25,934 nucleotides of DNA from an uncultured Lachnospiraceae bacterium. GTDB lineage: Bacteria; Bacillota; Clostridia; Lachnospirales; Lachnospiraceae. Within the stretch, counting starts at the first letter, position 1; each line of letters starts with the position of its first letter. Where the stretch lies: the NCBI GenBank assembly GCA_946183625.1, contig CAMHCL010000007.1, positions 1 through 25,934 of the forward strand. Direction: 5' to 3'. Shown in pieces: positions 8,439 to 14,681 of the stretch. The notes under the pieces were generated by a model. It did not search any database. It was not told where the DNA came from and saw nothing but the letters and a program-made list of their open reading frames with translations. The translations under genes were made by a program, and so were the position numbers.

Positions 8439-8466
8439 CTTGTTTCTCCTTTCAAACTACCTCTTT

Positions 8467-8766
8467 TTACAGACCCTCAAAAAGCTCGATATCAGCGCTG
8501 TCAGCTGTAAGCTGTACATATGCCTTCTTGCTCTTTGATGTTCTTCCGTAAGTCATTCCACGTCTCTTAACCTTGCCGTCATAGTTGATGGTATTAACTG
8601 TCTGTACCTTTGTACCTTCAAACATCTTCTCAACAGCTTCCTTAATCTGTGACTTGTTAGCATCTGGATGTACGAGGAATGTGTACTTCTTCTCTGCCAT
8701 AGCGTTCATACTCTTCTCTGTAAGAACAGGCTTTAAGATTACGTCATAATACTTAATATCTGCCAT
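8467..8766 (-). CDS. rplW: Large ribosomal subunit protein L23
   Basis: L23 borders the exit tunnel and is the main docking protein for trigger factor and SRP. The 99-residue product reads MADIKYYDVILKPVLTEKSM with the family's LTEKS motif and the KSQIKEAVEKMFEGTKVQTV stretch. Its ATG shares a base with the rplD stop (TAATG), so L4 and L23 translation is likely coupled. Confidence 0.98.
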   Translation of the reverse strand: MADIKYYDVILKPVLTEKSMNAMAEKKYTFLVHPDANKSQIKEAVEKMFEGTKVQTVNTINYDGKVKRRGMTYGRTSKSKKAYVQLTADSADIELFEGL

Positions 8767-9386
8767 TATGCATATACCTCCTCGATTGCTTTAACAGCAT
8801 CCTTTGTGATCACAAGTGAATCATACTTAAGGATGTCATAAACATTGATTGCTACTCTATCCAATGTCTTAACAGTTGGAATGTTTCTAGCTGAAAGAAC
8901 AAGATTGTCGTTCTTCTCATTTGTTACTACAAGAGCCTTATCAGCCTTAAGGTTTCCAAGGATCTTAACAAACTCTGCTGTCTTTGGCTGCTCTAAATCG
9001 AACTTGTCAACTACGATGAACTTGCCATCCTGTACCTTTGCTGAAAGAGCTGAGAACAGAGCTATCTGCTTCTCTCTCTTGTTGATCTTCTGTGAATAAT
9101 CTCTTGGCTTTGGTGCAAATACTACACCACCACCTGTCCACTGTGGAGCTCTGATAGAACCCTGTCTAGCATGACCTGTTCCCTTCTGTCTCCATGGCTT
9201 TCTTCCGCCGCCGCGAACCTCTGATCTTGTCAGTGCACTCTGTGTTCCCTGACGCTTATTTGCAAGGTGTGCAACAACTGCCTTATGGACTACTGTTTCA
9301 TTTATCTCAACGCCGAATATATCATCGCTGATGTCAATCTTCTCAACTTCTTTTCCTTCGGTGTTATAAACTGATACCTTAGCCAT
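8766..9386 (-). CDS. rplD: Large ribosomal subunit protein L4
   Basis: L4 is an early 50S assembly protein that reaches into the exit tunnel; in E. coli it also represses the S10 operon through the mRNA leader. The 206-residue product has the extended loop RSEVRGGGRKPWRQKGTGHA followed by RQGSIRAPQWTGGGVVFAP (about residues 54-92). Length is standard. Whether L4 controls the structured leader at 10550-10790 is untested. Confidence 0.98.
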   Translation of the reverse strand: MAKVSVYNTEGKEVEKIDISDDIFGVEINETVVHKAVVAHLANKRQGTQSALTRSEVRGGGRKPWRQKGTGHARQGSIRAPQWTGGGVVFAPKPRDYSQKINKREKQIALFSALSAKVQDGKFIVVDKFDLEQPKTAEFVKILGNLKADKALVVTNEKNDNLVLSARNIPTVKTLDRVAINVYDILKYDSLVITKDAVKAIEEVYA

Positions 9387-9414
9387 TATTAATTCCTCCT
9401 TCCGTAAAATGTGC

Positions 9415-10101
9415 TTACTTTCCAGCCTTTACTGACTCAGTCAGTACAACCAATGACTTCTTAGGTCCTGGAACAGCACCTCTTACAAGAATTACGTCAT
9501 TATCTACATCTATCTTAACTACTTCAAGGTTCTGAACAGTTACCTGTACGCTACCCATATGTCCTGGCATCTTCTTACCTTTCATAACCTTACTTGGATC
9601 AGATGCTGCACCGTTTGAACCTGCGTGACGATGGTACTTTGAACCGTGTCCTGAAGGACCAGACTTAAGACCATGTCTCTTGATACCACCAGCATATCCT
9701 TTACCCTTTGAAGTAGCTGTTGCATCAACCTTATCTCCCTCAGCGAAGATGTCAGCCTTGATAACTGTCTCGCCAGGAACGAATGAAGCAACATCATCGA
9801 ACTTGAACTCTTTTACATACTTCTTAGGTTCAACGCCAACCTTCTTTGCATGTCCAACTTCTGCCTTTGTAGCTCCGTGTGGATTGCGGATAACCTTCTT
9901 ACCAGTTCCGTCGTGAGAAACAACTCTCTCCTTAACGACACCGAATCCAACCTGAACTGCTTCATAACCGTCGTTCTCTACTGTCTTTACCTGTAATACA
10001 TCACAAGGTCCAGCCTTTAAAACTGTTACAGGAATTAACTGACCCTGTTCACTCCAGATCTGAGTCATTCCGACTTTCTCTGCAAGTATTGCCTTTTTCA
10101 T
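9415..10101 (-). CDS. rplC: Large ribosomal subunit protein L3
   Basis: L3 is an early assembly protein whose long loop reaches the peptidyl transferase centre. The 228-residue product begins MKKAILAEKVGMTQIWSEQG and contains the conserved loop GSKYHRHAGSNGAASDPSKV and KMPGHMGSVQVTVQNL (about residues 151-190). The start has an AGGAGG site. It lies 136 bases after rpsJ, the largest gap in the ribosomal run. Confidence 0.98.
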   Translation of the reverse strand: MKKAILAEKVGMTQIWSEQGQLIPVTVLKAGPCDVLQVKTVENDGYEAVQVGFGVVKERVVSHDGTGKKVIRNPHGATKAEVGHAKKVGVEPKKYVKEFKFDDVASFVPGETVIKADIFAEGDKVDATATSKGKGYAGGIKRHGLKSGPSGHGSKYHRHAGSNGAASDPSKVMKGKKMPGHMGSVQVTVQNLEVVKIDVDNDVILVRGAVPGPKKSLVVLTESVKAGK

Positions 10102-10130
10102 TTTTCTTTCCTCCTAAATAATTTACAGCG

Positions 10131-10207
10131 GATTCCTTCATAATATAGTAGGAATCATTCTAAATGTGCCTCGAGCAAGTGATGCAGGTTTTTTAGCTCT
10201 TAGCTAA
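10131..10207 (-). promoter_or_regulatory. Two hairpins in the rpsJ-rplC gap
   Basis: The 136-base gap between rpsJ and rplC contains two perfect inverted repeats in the transcribed strand. One is a 6-bp stem with a 3-base loop (10193-10198 with 10202-10207). The other is a 7-bp stem with a 12-base loop (10131-10137 with 10150-10156), just upstream of the rplC ribosome binding site. Neither is followed by a U run on the minus strand, so neither looks like an intrinsic terminator. They could be mRNA processing or regulatory structures. Confidence 0.45.
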
Positions 10208-10237
10208 TTAGGTACTGTACTTAGTTTTCTTTATGGT

Positions 10238-10549
10238 TTATACCATCTTTGTTTCGATGTAAACACCGGCTGAGATATCAATCTTACGAAGAATATCAAT
10301 TGTCTTCTGGTTAGGAGCTATAACATCGATGAGTCTCTTATGAGTTCTCTGCTCAAACTGCTCTCTACTATCCTTATACTTATGTACTGCTCTAAGAATA
10401 GTTACCTTCTCAACCTTTGTTGGCATTGGAACAGGTCCACTTACCTTTGCGCCTGAACTCTTAACAGCTTCTACGATTTCCTTAGCTGCCTGATCAATAA
10501 GTTCATGATCATATGCCTTTAATGTGATTCTCATTACTTGATTAGCCAT
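10238..10549 (-). CDS. rpsJ: Small ribosomal subunit protein S10
   Basis: S10 belongs to the 30S head and, as NusE, to transcription antitermination complexes. The 103-residue product has MRITLKAYDHELIDQAAKEI and the signature HKYKDSREQFEQRTHKRLID. Length is standard. It is the first gene of the ribosomal run. Its strong AGGAGG lies about 11 bases before the ATG, with a GCAC/GUGC hairpin immediately upstream (10571-10588). In many Firmicutes tuf precedes this gene; here a long non-coding leader does. Confidence 0.98.
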   Translation of the reverse strand: MANQVMRITLKAYDHELIDQAAKEIVEAVKSSGAKVSGPVPMPTKVEKVTILRAVHKYKDSREQFEQRTHKRLIDVIAPNQKTIDILRKIDISAGVYIETKMV

Positions 10550-10790
10550 AAAAAAAGCCGCCTCCTTTTCGCACTTTATTAATTGTGCAACAAGCGGTGA
10601 CTGTACAACTCTCCCGGGTGTTTCCTATTTTGGGTCAAAATAAAAAATACATCCGTCATCTCTGGGCAACGTCCAGATGGTTATATGGTACAGTGACTTG
10701 TCGCCAGTTTCTCTGAACATGACATTCGCTCCACGAAATTACCTGCTCCTGCTTGCAGCAACTTCCGTTTCCACGCTATCAACGTCACAG
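10550..10790 (-). promoter_or_regulatory. Structured 5' leader of the S10-spc run
   Basis: This non-coding stretch of about 240 bases lies between the nearer promoter candidate and rpsJ. By eye the minus-strand RNA forms several hairpins: CUGC/GCAG, AUUCG-type and UGUC/GACA stems in its first half, an attenuator-like hairpin at 10636-10679, a 7-bp long-range pairing (10688-10694 with 10600-10606) that would enclose that hairpin, and a GCAC/GUGC stem abutting the rpsJ ribosome binding site. I see no open reading frame of interest. It probably mediates autoregulation, by analogy with S10 leaders in other bacteria, but it does not match any leader I can name. Confidence 0.5.
10636..10679 (-). 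terminator. Attenuator-like hairpin with U run in the S10 leader
   Basis: On the minus strand, CAUCUGG (10679-10673) can pair with CCAG-AG-AUG (10665-10657), with a small bulge. A GGAUG follows that could pair alternatively with the same CAUC, and then comes a UAUUUUUUAUUUU tract. This resembles a conditional intrinsic terminator about 90 bases upstream of rpsJ. The stem is weak and bulged, so it could also be a simple structured element. Confidence 0.4.
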
Positions 10791-10798
10791 CAAGAGAT

Positions 10799-10827
10799 AT
10801 ACTATCATACTGAGATAACAAATGCAA
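10799..10827 (-). promoter_or_regulatory. Candidate main promoter of the S10-spc run
   Basis: On the minus strand a -35 TTGCAT (10827-10822) is separated by 17 bases from an extended -10, TGATAGTAT, whose hexamer TAGTAT occupies 10804-10799. Transcription would begin near 10791, giving a leader of about 240 bases. An A/T-rich stretch upstream (about 10832-10868) could act as an UP element, as expected for a strong ribosomal promoter. Confidence 0.6.
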
Positions 10828-10873
10828 GGGGTATTTTTATTATTTTATTTTCATATTTTGATTTTGTTGTGGC

Positions 10874-10913
10874 GCGTGCGGGTTGCTTCCTATTATCACT
10901 CGCATCCGCACGC
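10874..10913. repeat. 8-bp GC-rich inverted repeat upstream of the S10 promoter
   Basis: GCGTGCGG at 10874-10881 and its exact reverse complement CCGCACGC at 10906-10913 are separated by 24 bases. The element lies in otherwise A/T-rich DNA about 45 bases upstream of the nearer promoter candidate and downstream of the farther one. It is not followed by a U run on the minus strand. It could be a factor-binding site or an RNA hairpin in transcripts from the upstream promoter. Confidence 0.4.
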
Positions 10914-10984
10914 TATTCAATATTCAATCAAAAACCGCCATCCACTATTCTCTCAAATACAACTCCCATTAACAAAGAGTATAT

Positions 10985-11012
10985 ATTATAGTAAGAATTC
11001 TTATATAGCCAA
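10985..11012 (-). promoter_or_regulatory. Second candidate promoter, upstream
   Basis: On the minus strand a perfect -10 TATAAT (10990-10985) lies 16 bases from a -35-like TTGGCT (11012-11007). It overlaps the end of the methyltransferase gene almost exactly. If used, it would add about 190 bases to the S10 leader, including the 8-bp inverted repeat. No intrinsic terminator is visible between the methyltransferase and this site. Confidence 0.45.
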
Positions 11013-11017
11013 CTTCT

Positions 11018-11938
11018 CTACACAGTCCATCTGCCTGAAGCTCCACATGGAAGGTTAAGTCCACTGTGTTCAACTGGAAGTCCGAGTTCCTGTGATTCCA
11101 CTTTCCCGCCATGGTCTTTTGCGATGGTGGAACCTATCATATATGTAAGGACTGCTGGTGCAAGTCCAGTTGTGTATGAATTAATAAGGTAGAAAAGTGG
11201 TTTATCACTCATTAGCTGCTGTGTCAGCTGGATGAGCGGATAGATACTTTCTTCTATCTTCCATAATTCTCCTTTTGGGCCACGGCCATATGATGGTGGA
11301 TCCATGATGATGGCATCATAGGTGTTTCCACGTCTTATCTCACGTTCTACGAATTTAACGCAGTCATCTACCAGCCAGCGGATTGGAGCATCACCAAGTC
11401 CTGAAAGGACTGCATTCTCTTTTGCCCAGGTAACCATTCCCTTGGAAGCATCCACATGAGTAACCTTTGCTCCTGCTGCAGCTGCAGCAAGTGTTGCTCC
11501 ACCTGTGTATGCAAACAAGTTCAAGACTTTCACTTCTCTGCCTGACTTTACTGCATTACGGATCAATCCATAAGACCAGTCCCAGTTTGCAGCCTGTTCA
11601 GGGAAGAGCCCTGTATGTTTAAAGGAAAATGGCTTCAGATTAAATGTAAGCTTATATGTATCAGATTCCGAATCAGAATTACTGTCCCCATTTGATCCTG
11701 AGAGCAAGTAGCTTATCTTCCACTCTTCAGGAAGATTATGGAATTCCCATTCACCGCCGCCCTTGTTGCTACGGAAGTAATGGCCATTAAGCTTTTTCCA
11801 TTCAGGAATAGTTTTAGGTGTTGCCCATATAACCTGAGGATCTGGTCTAAGAAGGATATACTTACCCCATCTCTCAAGCTTCTCACCCTCAGAGGTGTCA
11901 AGCACGCTATAATCTTTCCATCTGTCAGCAATCCACAT
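11018..11938 (-). CDS. RlmI/YccW-type SAM-dependent methyltransferase (probable 23S rRNA cytosine)
   Basis: The product is a class I SAM methyltransferase of the RlmI/YccW group, probably acting on rRNA. The SAM-binding motif I is VLNLFAYTGGATLAAAAAG (about residues 138-156) and the catalytic motif IV is DAIIMDPPSYGRGP (about 208-221). The TFNLKPFSFKHTGLFPEQA segment is typical. I place the start at the ATG 11938-11936, because AAGGAG lies seven bases before it and homologues I recall begin MWIADRWKDY; a longer frame begins at 11965 but lacks a good site. There is no N-terminal PUA domain, and a Ser/Asp/Asn-rich insertion (SGSNGDSNSDSESD) interrupts residues about 80-93. The exact target base is not determinable from sequence. 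Confidence 0.85.
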   Translation of the reverse strand: MWIADRWKDYSVLDTSEGEKLERWGKYILLRPDPQVIWATPKTIPEWKKLNGHYFRSNKGGGEWEFHNLPEEWKISYLLSGSNGDSNSDSESDTYKLTFNLKPFSFKHTGLFPEQAANWDWSYGLIRNAVKSGREVKVLNLFAYTGGATLAAAAAGAKVTHVDASKGMVTWAKENAVLSGLGDAPIRWLVDDCVKFVEREIRRGNTYDAIIMDPPSYGRGPKGELWKIEESIYPLIQLTQQLMSDKPLFYLINSYTTGLAPAVLTYMIGSTIAKDHGGKVESQELGLPVEHSGLNLPCGASGRWTV

Positions 11939-11962
11939 GCCATATCTCCTTATCAAATCATC

Positions 11963-12049
11963 CACTCAAATCCGTAAGCTTATTCATACAAATTCGCAAG
12001 TTGATCCATACAAATCACAAGCCTATTCATACAAATCTATCAGCTTATT
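11963..12049. repeat. Four imperfect 21-22 bp tandem repeats
   Basis: Four consecutive copies of a unit close to CATACAAATCNNNAAGCTTATT occupy 11963-11984, 11985-12006, 12007-12027 and 12028-12049. Copies differ mostly in the middle. They fill the gap between the amidase and the methyltransferase. The 21-22 base period equals about two helical turns. A possible -10 (TATAAT, minus strand, 12062-12057) sits immediately upstream, so the array would be the start of the methyltransferase leader. Confidence 0.75.
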
Positions 12050-12066
12050 CAAACCCATTATATTAT

Positions 12067-12957
12067 TTATTCAAAACCAAAGAACTTATCCAGTCCATTT
12101 GCAACTCCGGAAGCTATCTTATCCTGAAATGCAGGATCAGCCATCAGCGCATCCTCATTAGGATTGGTCATAAATCCCATTTCAAGAAGTGTTGTTGGAA
12201 CCTTGCTCCAGTTATTACCGGTCATAGTATCTGTCTCCCAGATGCTGCGCTGGCCAAGTCCTGTCTCTTTGCAGTACTCACTGATTATATCCTCGGAAAG
12301 TCTGCGCGAGTCCTGATACATTTCAGGCACATACGGATTTGATGGTGTGATACATATAGTCATGGCTCCACTGGCGGAACTATCGTCTACACCATCTGCA
12401 TGCACTCTGATAAATGCATCTGCATTATAATTATTTGCTATCTCAGCCCTTTCAGAGCAGGATAACATTACTTCGTTATCATATCTAGTCAAATATACTG
12501 TATATCCACGACGTTCCAGCTCTTCCTTCATCTTGAATGAAGTCTGCAATGCGAGTTCATATTCCATAAGTCCAGAGGTTCTTCCTGAAGTTCCGGTTAC
12601 ATCCTTAGCTTTCATTTCACTAGAACCAGGTCCTACAGGTTCCATTTCACCTGATACTTTGGACGAGTGTCCTGGATCCAGAACTATTACCTTGCCGTTT
12701 CCGGCAGGGACATCTGCATCAGTAGAGCTGGCATCAGTGGCGCTGGCATCTGATTCCGACGCATTTGTTGCACTTGCATCTGACAGAGATGCTTCATCCG
12801 CATCCATAGCAGTGGCATCGGTAACTGTCTGTTGAGAAACGTATTCCACTATACTGTTATGTTCCTCTTCTTTTTTACCGCAGCCTCCTAATGCTATTAC
12901 CATTCCTAATATGAGTGCCAGGATCAGAGATTTCTTTCTGTTCATATTGTCATTCAT
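12067..12957 (-). CDS. N-acetylmuramoyl-L-alanine amidase (Amidase_3), lipoprotein
   Basis: This is a zinc amidase that cleaves the bond between MurNAc and the stem peptide of peptidoglycan. A lipoprotein signal peptide ends in the lipobox LGGC with Cys26, so it is anchored outside the membrane. A low-complexity Asp/Ala/Ser/Thr linker follows (about residues 47-84, DASATNASESDASATDAS type). The catalytic domain begins at VIVLDPGHS. Probable zinc ligands are His97, Glu132 or 134 (MEYEL) and His186 (VHADG), and the catalytic Glu is Glu259 in TTLLEMGFMTN. All core motifs are intact. No cell-wall-binding repeat is present. It could serve in cell separation or wall turnover; the substrate context is not shown. 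Confidence 0.9.
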   Translation of the reverse strand: MNDNMNRKKSLILALILGMVIALGGCGKKEEEHNSIVEYVSQQTVTDATAMDADEASLSDASATNASESDASATDASSTDADVPAGNGKVIVLDPGHSSKVSGEMEPVGPGSSEMKAKDVTGTSGRTSGLMEYELALQTSFKMKEELERRGYTVYLTRYDNEVMLSCSERAEIANNYNADAFIRVHADGVDDSSASGAMTICITPSNPYVPEMYQDSRRLSEDIISEYCKETGLGQRSIWETDTMTGNNWSKVPTTLLEMGFMTNPNEDALMADPAFQDKIASGVANGLDKFFGFE

Positions 12958-13014
12958 TATTAATCTTACCTCTTCCTGCTCCTTACCCTACAAAGCAAGG
13001 TGCACATCATCATG

Positions 13015-13076
13015 CATCACACACCGCACATCACACACCGCACATCACACGCCATCATGCATCACACGCCATCACG
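13015..13076. repeat. Short tandem repeats between the zinc-ribbon gene and the amidase
   Basis: There are two exact copies of CATCACACACCGCA (13015-13028, 13029-13042), followed by two near-exact copies of CATCACACGCCATCATG (13043-13059, 13060-13076). The tract is largely alternating purine and pyrimidine. It starts right after the stop codon of the zinc-ribbon gene and fills most of the 121-base gap ahead of the amidase. No terminator or promoter is evident in it. Confidence 0.8.
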
Positions 13077-13078
13077 CA

Positions 13079-14638
13079 TTATCTATATGAGCGGAGCAGA
13101 TCTATGTTAGCCTTTTCGGTACTACTGAAAGATGATTCGCTGAAATCATCAGGGCTGACTGTAGGATTGTACCAGTCGTACTGTTCAAAATGTTTTCTAA
13201 TACTGTCTGTGTCAAATCTATAGCCGTGTCTTGCATATATCTCGTTGATGGCAGTCTGGACTTCATCCTTAGATAGAGCCTTTACTTCTGCTTCTGTAAG
13301 AAGTCTGGAGCTGCTGTCTGAGAACACCTGGCCATCTGATGACTTAGGTGCTTCTGTTGTAGCCTCTGTGGTTGCTTCTGTTGTGGAATCAGTATCACCC
13401 GAGCTAAAAGATACATTTCCAACTGTGTACTGTTTTGTCATAGTTTCAGGAACAAAACCATATGTGGAAGCACATTCATCATATGCAGTTGGATTATCAG
13501 GCTCGATAGTTACTGTGATGGTGTCGCCTTCCTTAAGTCCTGTGGTTCTGTCAGGAACATAATCCCAGTAAGCCATAGGTGACTGGTTAGAATTGTTGAT
13601 CACTGTTGCTGTTATATCTGAACCGTCGCCTGTGAACTGAATCTCTATATCCTTAAATGCATCAACAGAAGAATACTCGCTGAGTCCATTTACAGTAAAT
13701 GTTATATCTTCAAATTCAATCTTATTTGAAAATCTATTTTCAAGTTCATCTTCCTTAAGGCCAAAGCAGTAAGTTACCTGATCACCATTCTTAATAGGTG
13801 TTTCATTTACGAAATACTGAGAAAGCATGATCGAATCATAAAGTGCATCTACCGCTCCATCTTTGCCATATATCTGGGCCACATCGGTGCTGTCATCCTT
13901 GAATTTAAGTTTGCCTCTCCAATCATCATCAAACTTTTCCTTATCAAATACAGCTTTAAGCTCTGCCTTTGGATAAGCACCGTTTACTTCTATCTTCATA
14001 TAATCATTGAGATTTACTTTTGGTTTGTTGAATAATGTGAACACAATAAGAGCTGCGCCAAGAAGGACAACGATTCCTATTATGGCACCCACGATGGCAA
14101 TTGTCTTGCCGCTTCCGCCGCCGGAGCTCTGCTGCCCCTGTGGTCTGTACTGGCCGCCCTGGCCTTGTGGTCTATGCTGGCCCTGTGGTCTATGCTGACC
14201 TTGGCCCTGTGGTCTATGCTGACCCTGCCCCTGTGGTCTATGCTGGCCCTGCCCCTGCGGTCTATGCTGGCCGCCCTGGCCTTGTGATCTATGCTGACCG
14301 CCCTGACCATATTCCGAGCTTCTTCTACTCTGTCCCTGTCCCTGCGATCTACGCTGACCGCCCTGGTCATATTCCGAACCGCGTCCATACTGGTCTTGGG
14401 AACCGTACTGATCCTGTGGCATTCTCTGTGCCTGACCGTACTGCTCCTGTCCATAGCCGCCCTGAGCATACTGGCCCTGACCGTACTCTGAACTGCCATA
14501 TTCCGAACTGTCATCATACTGCTGGCCCTGGCTGTACTGGTCCTGTTCATTATATGGAATTGGTTTTACAGGACTTCCACAAGTCATACAAAATTTGCTG
14601 GAATCAGAAAGTTGTGCACCACATTTTCTACAATACAT
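13079..14638 (-). CDS. Zinc-ribbon, Gln/Gly-repeat, single-pass membrane protein with YARHG domain
   Basis: This is a 519-residue protein of unknown role. An N-terminal zinc ribbon has Cys3, Cys6, Cys17 and Cys20 (CRKC and CMTC). Residues about 30-175 are a disordered Gln/Gly/Tyr/Arg-rich stretch with tandem GQHRPQGQ repeats. One membrane segment follows (about 179-203, TIAIVGAIIGIVVLLGAALI). The outer part contains an acidic region and a Thr/Glu-rich stretch, and ends with a YARHG domain (IYARHGYRFD at about 466-475), known from surface-exposed proteins of Firmicutes. The expected topology is ribbon and repeats inside, YARHG outside. The start is supported by GGAGGGG. It follows citrate synthase by 43 bases with no visible terminator. 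Confidence 0.8.
   Translation of the reverse strand: MYCRKCGAQLSDSSKFCMTCGSPVKPIPYNEQDQYSQGQQYDDSSEYGSSEYGQGQYAQGGYGQEQYGQAQRMPQDQYGSQDQYGRGSEYDQGGQRRSQGQGQSRRSSEYGQGGQHRSQGQGGQHRPQGQGQHRPQGQGQHRPQGQGQHRPQGQHRPQGQGGQYRPQGQQSSGGGSGKTIAIVGAIIGIVVLLGAALIVFTLFNKPKVNLNDYMKIEVNGAYPKAELKAVFDKEKFDDDWRGKLKFKDDSTDVAQIYGKDGAVDALYDSIMLSQYFVNETPIKNGDQVTYCFGLKEDELENRFSNKIEFEDITFTVNGLSEYSSVDAFKDIEIQFTGDGSDITATVINNSNQSPMAYWDYVPDRTTGLKEGDTITVTIEPDNPTAYDECASTYGFVPETMTKQYTVGNVSFSSGDTDSTTEATTEATTEAPKSSDGQVFSDSSSRLLTEAEVKALSKDEVQTAINEIYARHGYRFDTDSIRKHFEQYDWYNPTVSPDDFSESSFSSTEKANIDLLRSYR
14150..14269 (-). repeat. In-frame GQHRPQGQ-encoding tandem repeat
   Basis: This is a near-identical 24-base DNA repeat coding for GQHRPQGQ (about three full copies plus an 18-base copy) inside the zinc-ribbon gene, continuing more loosely to about 14340. 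All length changes are multiples of three, so the frame is preserved. The repeats could expand or contract by slippage and alter the length of the cytoplasmic disordered region. Confidence 0.8.
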
Positions 14639-14681
14639 ATATTAACCCCTCCAATACGTAAAGATTCCTTACCTTCACTTG

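Noticed and set aside
10193..10207. Intrinsic terminator after rpsJ
   Set aside because: The hairpin is followed by A residues, not U, in the minus-strand RNA, and essential ribosomal genes follow.
11963..13076. CRISPR-like arrays at the two tandem repeat tracts
   Set aside because: Units of 14-22 bases are contiguous with no unique spacers and are imperfect, and no cas genes are near.
14101..14661. Open plus-strand frame of 186 codons
   Set aside because: It lies opposite the Gln/Gly-repeat gene; its Pro/Val/Tyr-rich repeats are simply the complement of that repeat, and it lacks a ribosome binding site.
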